From Holophagales bacterium (GTDB lineage: Bacteria; Acidobacteriota; Thermoanaerobaculia; Multivoradales; Multivoraceae), in assembly GCA_009843505.1 (NCBI GenBank), contig VYDI01000036.1:1-42830 (forward strand): a DNA stretch of 42,830 nt, given 5' to 3'. Positions 41,623 through 42,830 of this stretch are shown piece after piece (position 1 is the stretch's first letter; every line of letters begins with the position of its first letter). The notes under the pieces are model-generated. The model was not told the DNA's origin. It ran no database searches and saw nothing but the letters and a program-made list of their open reading frames with translations. The translations under genes were made by a program, and so were the position numbers.

Positions 41623-42780
41623 ATGAGAGTTCCGTCGGCGTACTCGGAGTCGTACCCACGGGTCCGTCCCTCCGATCCGGAGGGTGTGGACAGCTACATC
41701 CGCCACACGACCATCGGCGACCCCGAACTCGACGCGGTCCTCGAGGAGCTCTCCGATCTGCCGCCAGCGGATCTGCACCGTTACATTCGCGCCATCATCG
41801 AGTGGGAGGGCGACACCTTGTGCACCGCGCCCCGGGTGCTTCGCGACTTCTTCGACACCCTCGAAGAACCGACCTGGCTGGACTGGGACGGCCTGGAGCC
41901 GGGAATTCGCACGTTCTACAAGAACGCGGATCTCATGTTGGGCGCGTTCGTCACCGGCGTGCTGGTCGAAGGCTTCTCGACCTTGATCGCCAAGTCCTTC
42001 AGCATCACGGGGAGGGTGAGCTATACCACCAGGCGTCTCAAGCAGAACAACCGCCAGTTGCTGGACATCTTCTTCCCGAATGGCCTGTATCGGAACGGCG
42101 AGGGTTGGAAGCTGTCAGTCCGTGTCCGCTTCGTGCACGGGCGGATGCGAAGCCTGCTCGCGAAGTCCCAGGATTGGGACCACGAGGCCTGGGGCACTCC
42201 GCTGAGCGCCGCGCACCTGGGCTATGCGATCTCCGTGTTCTCGAAGCGCCTGCTCGACTACTCGACGCTGCTGGGCGCCAAGTTCTCGGAGGAAGAACGC
42301 AAGGGCGTCATGGACGTCTGGCGCTACTCCGGCTTCCTCATGGGCATTCCGGAGAGCATCCTGTACGCCTCCGAAGAAGAGGCCACGCGCGTGTACGAGA
42401 TGGCCTACCTCTGCGAGCCGCCACCGAGCGTCGAGTCGGGACACCTGGCGAACACGCTGATCCAGTCGATACCCACCGTTGCGCAGATCAAGGACACAGC
42501 CGAGAAGAAGAAGATCGTGAAACTGGCGTACCGCCTTTCACGAGCGCTTATCGGCAACGAGCTCGCCGACGGCTTCGGGTACCCGAAGCGACGACCCTGG
42601 CACGTCGGAACGCTCGCACTGTTCCGGGCCCGGCAACGCCTGCTGCGGCGCTGGTCCGGCACCGAGACTGTCCGGGCCAACAACATCACCCAGCTCCTCC
42701 AGATCTCCGTGTACGACGAGGCGGGCCTCAGCTACAGGATGCCCGATCACGTCAAGGCCGAGAAACAGAATCCCTGGTAG
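41623..42780 (+). CDS. Oxygenase MpaB / DUF2236 (latex-clearing-like) family protein
   Basis: A 385-residue helical haem-type protein. DUF2236 features are ADLMLGAFVTGVLVEGFSTLIAKSFSITG near the first third, VRVRFVHGRMRSLL with the His that would bind haem (about 166-179), TPLSAAHLGYAISVFSKRLL and YSGFLMGIPESILYASEEEA. Known members include the rubber dioxygenase Lcp and the fungal MpaB oxygenase, which cleave C=C bonds with oxygen. No signal peptide is visible. It could act on an isoprenoid or polyene, perhaps made or used by the ketosynthase pair upstream, which is speculative. ATG 41623 has a weak ribosome site. Confidence 0.87.
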   Translation: MRVPSAYSESYPRVRPSDPEGVDSYIRHTTIGDPELDAVLEELSDLPPADLHRYIRAIIEWEGDTLCTAPRVLRDFFDTLEEPTWLDWDGLEPGIRTFYKNADLMLGAFVTGVLVEGFSTLIAKSFSITGRVSYTTRRLKQNNRQLLDIFFPNGLYRNGEGWKLSVRVRFVHGRMRSLLAKSQDWDHEAWGTPLSAAHLGYAISVFSKRLLDYSTLLGAKFSEEERKGVMDVWRYSGFLMGIPESILYASEEEATRVYEMAYLCEPPPSVESGHLANTLIQSIPTVAQIKDTAEKKKIVKLAYRLSRALIGNELADGFGYPKRRPWHVGTLALFRARQRLLRRWSGTETVRANNITQLLQISVYDEAGLSYRMPDHVKAEKQNPW

Positions 42781-42830
42781 AAGGGCGATTCCGTTGGAAT
42801 CGCCCCTTGGGGTAGAAGGGCGATTCCGTT
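42776..42830. repeat. 20-bp direct repeat with 10-bp hairpin at the right edge
   Basis: GGTAGAAGGGCGATTCCGTT occurs at 42776-42795, where it includes the MpaB stop, and again at 42811-42830, a 35-bp period. The first copy forms a perfect hairpin GGGCGATTCC-GTT-GGAATCGCCC (42783-42805). It may be a terminator or the first units of a tandem array cut by the window edge. Confidence 0.6.

Overview
This is a very GC-rich, gene-dense bacterial segment with 36 protein-coding genes that I can support, one of them cut by the left edge. I see no rRNA, tRNA, CRISPR array, integrase or transposase. The mix is outer-membrane TonB biology, exported sulfatases, a PQQ/cytochrome c dehydrogenase, DUF6152, DUF2911 and DUF6265 proteins, and many copies of one exported family of unknown function. 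That mix fits a marine or sponge/soil-associated Acidobacteriota (or a similar Gram-negative heterotroph). The lineage is inferred from gene content only.

Layout. 1-2003: a TonB-dependent receptor with His/Asp-rich segments (partial) and a small HxHxCxxC protein. 2117-9648: an arylsulfatase diverging from a crotonase plus an exported HpcH/HpaI-type aldolase; then an SDR, two members of an exported 'WEGD' family (one fused to two VOC domains) and a DUF6152 protein. 9735-12849: a TonB-C protein, a WEGD protein and a second sulfatase. 12921-18769: a CocE-type hydrolase back-to-back with a metalloprotease, PhoD-like phosphatase and AbgT transporter run. 18878-25275: a small charged protein, then a minus-strand block of two WEGD proteins, a sodium:solute symporter, a beta-lactamase-fold serine hydrolase and a DUF1295 membrane protein. 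25373-28478: a HEPN/MNT toxin-antitoxin-like pair whose antitoxin carries an added ribbon-helix-helix domain, then a GST and a ZIP metal transporter with a His-rich tail. 28446-34755: a PQQ quinohemoprotein, two WEGD proteins, and GFA, DUF2911 and DUF6265 proteins. 34925-39188: a heterotetrameric sarcosine-oxidase-like operon whose alpha subunit has two predicted iron-sulfur sites and a fused gamma-like tail. 39456-42780: an SDR and ketosynthase pair and an MpaB/DUF2236 protein.

The main theme is the WEGD family. Seven paralogs lie within about 28 kb. Six carry a core of roughly 280-380 residues; the seventh is a 598-residue VOC fusion. All share a GRWEGDTLVVE-like motif. All keep one cysteine pair 137-144 residues apart, which predicts a disulfide in an exported protein. 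They alternate with exported hydrolases, dehydrogenases and transporters, so I infer a periplasmic catabolic or sensing role. No function is known to me.

A second theme is a short dispersed double-hairpin repeat (four good copies, one degenerate) placed just after stop codons. One copy appears to supply the start codon and the basic start of a signal peptide for a DUF2911 gene. A separate 180-bp element with 34-bp inverted ends sits between the sox operon and the SDR gene. Genes are packed tightly: convergent pairs end within about 5-10 bp of each other or overlap. Together the genes suggest a heterotroph that imports metals, desulfates and hydrolyses exogenous compounds outside the cytoplasm, and oxidises methylated amines and alcohols.
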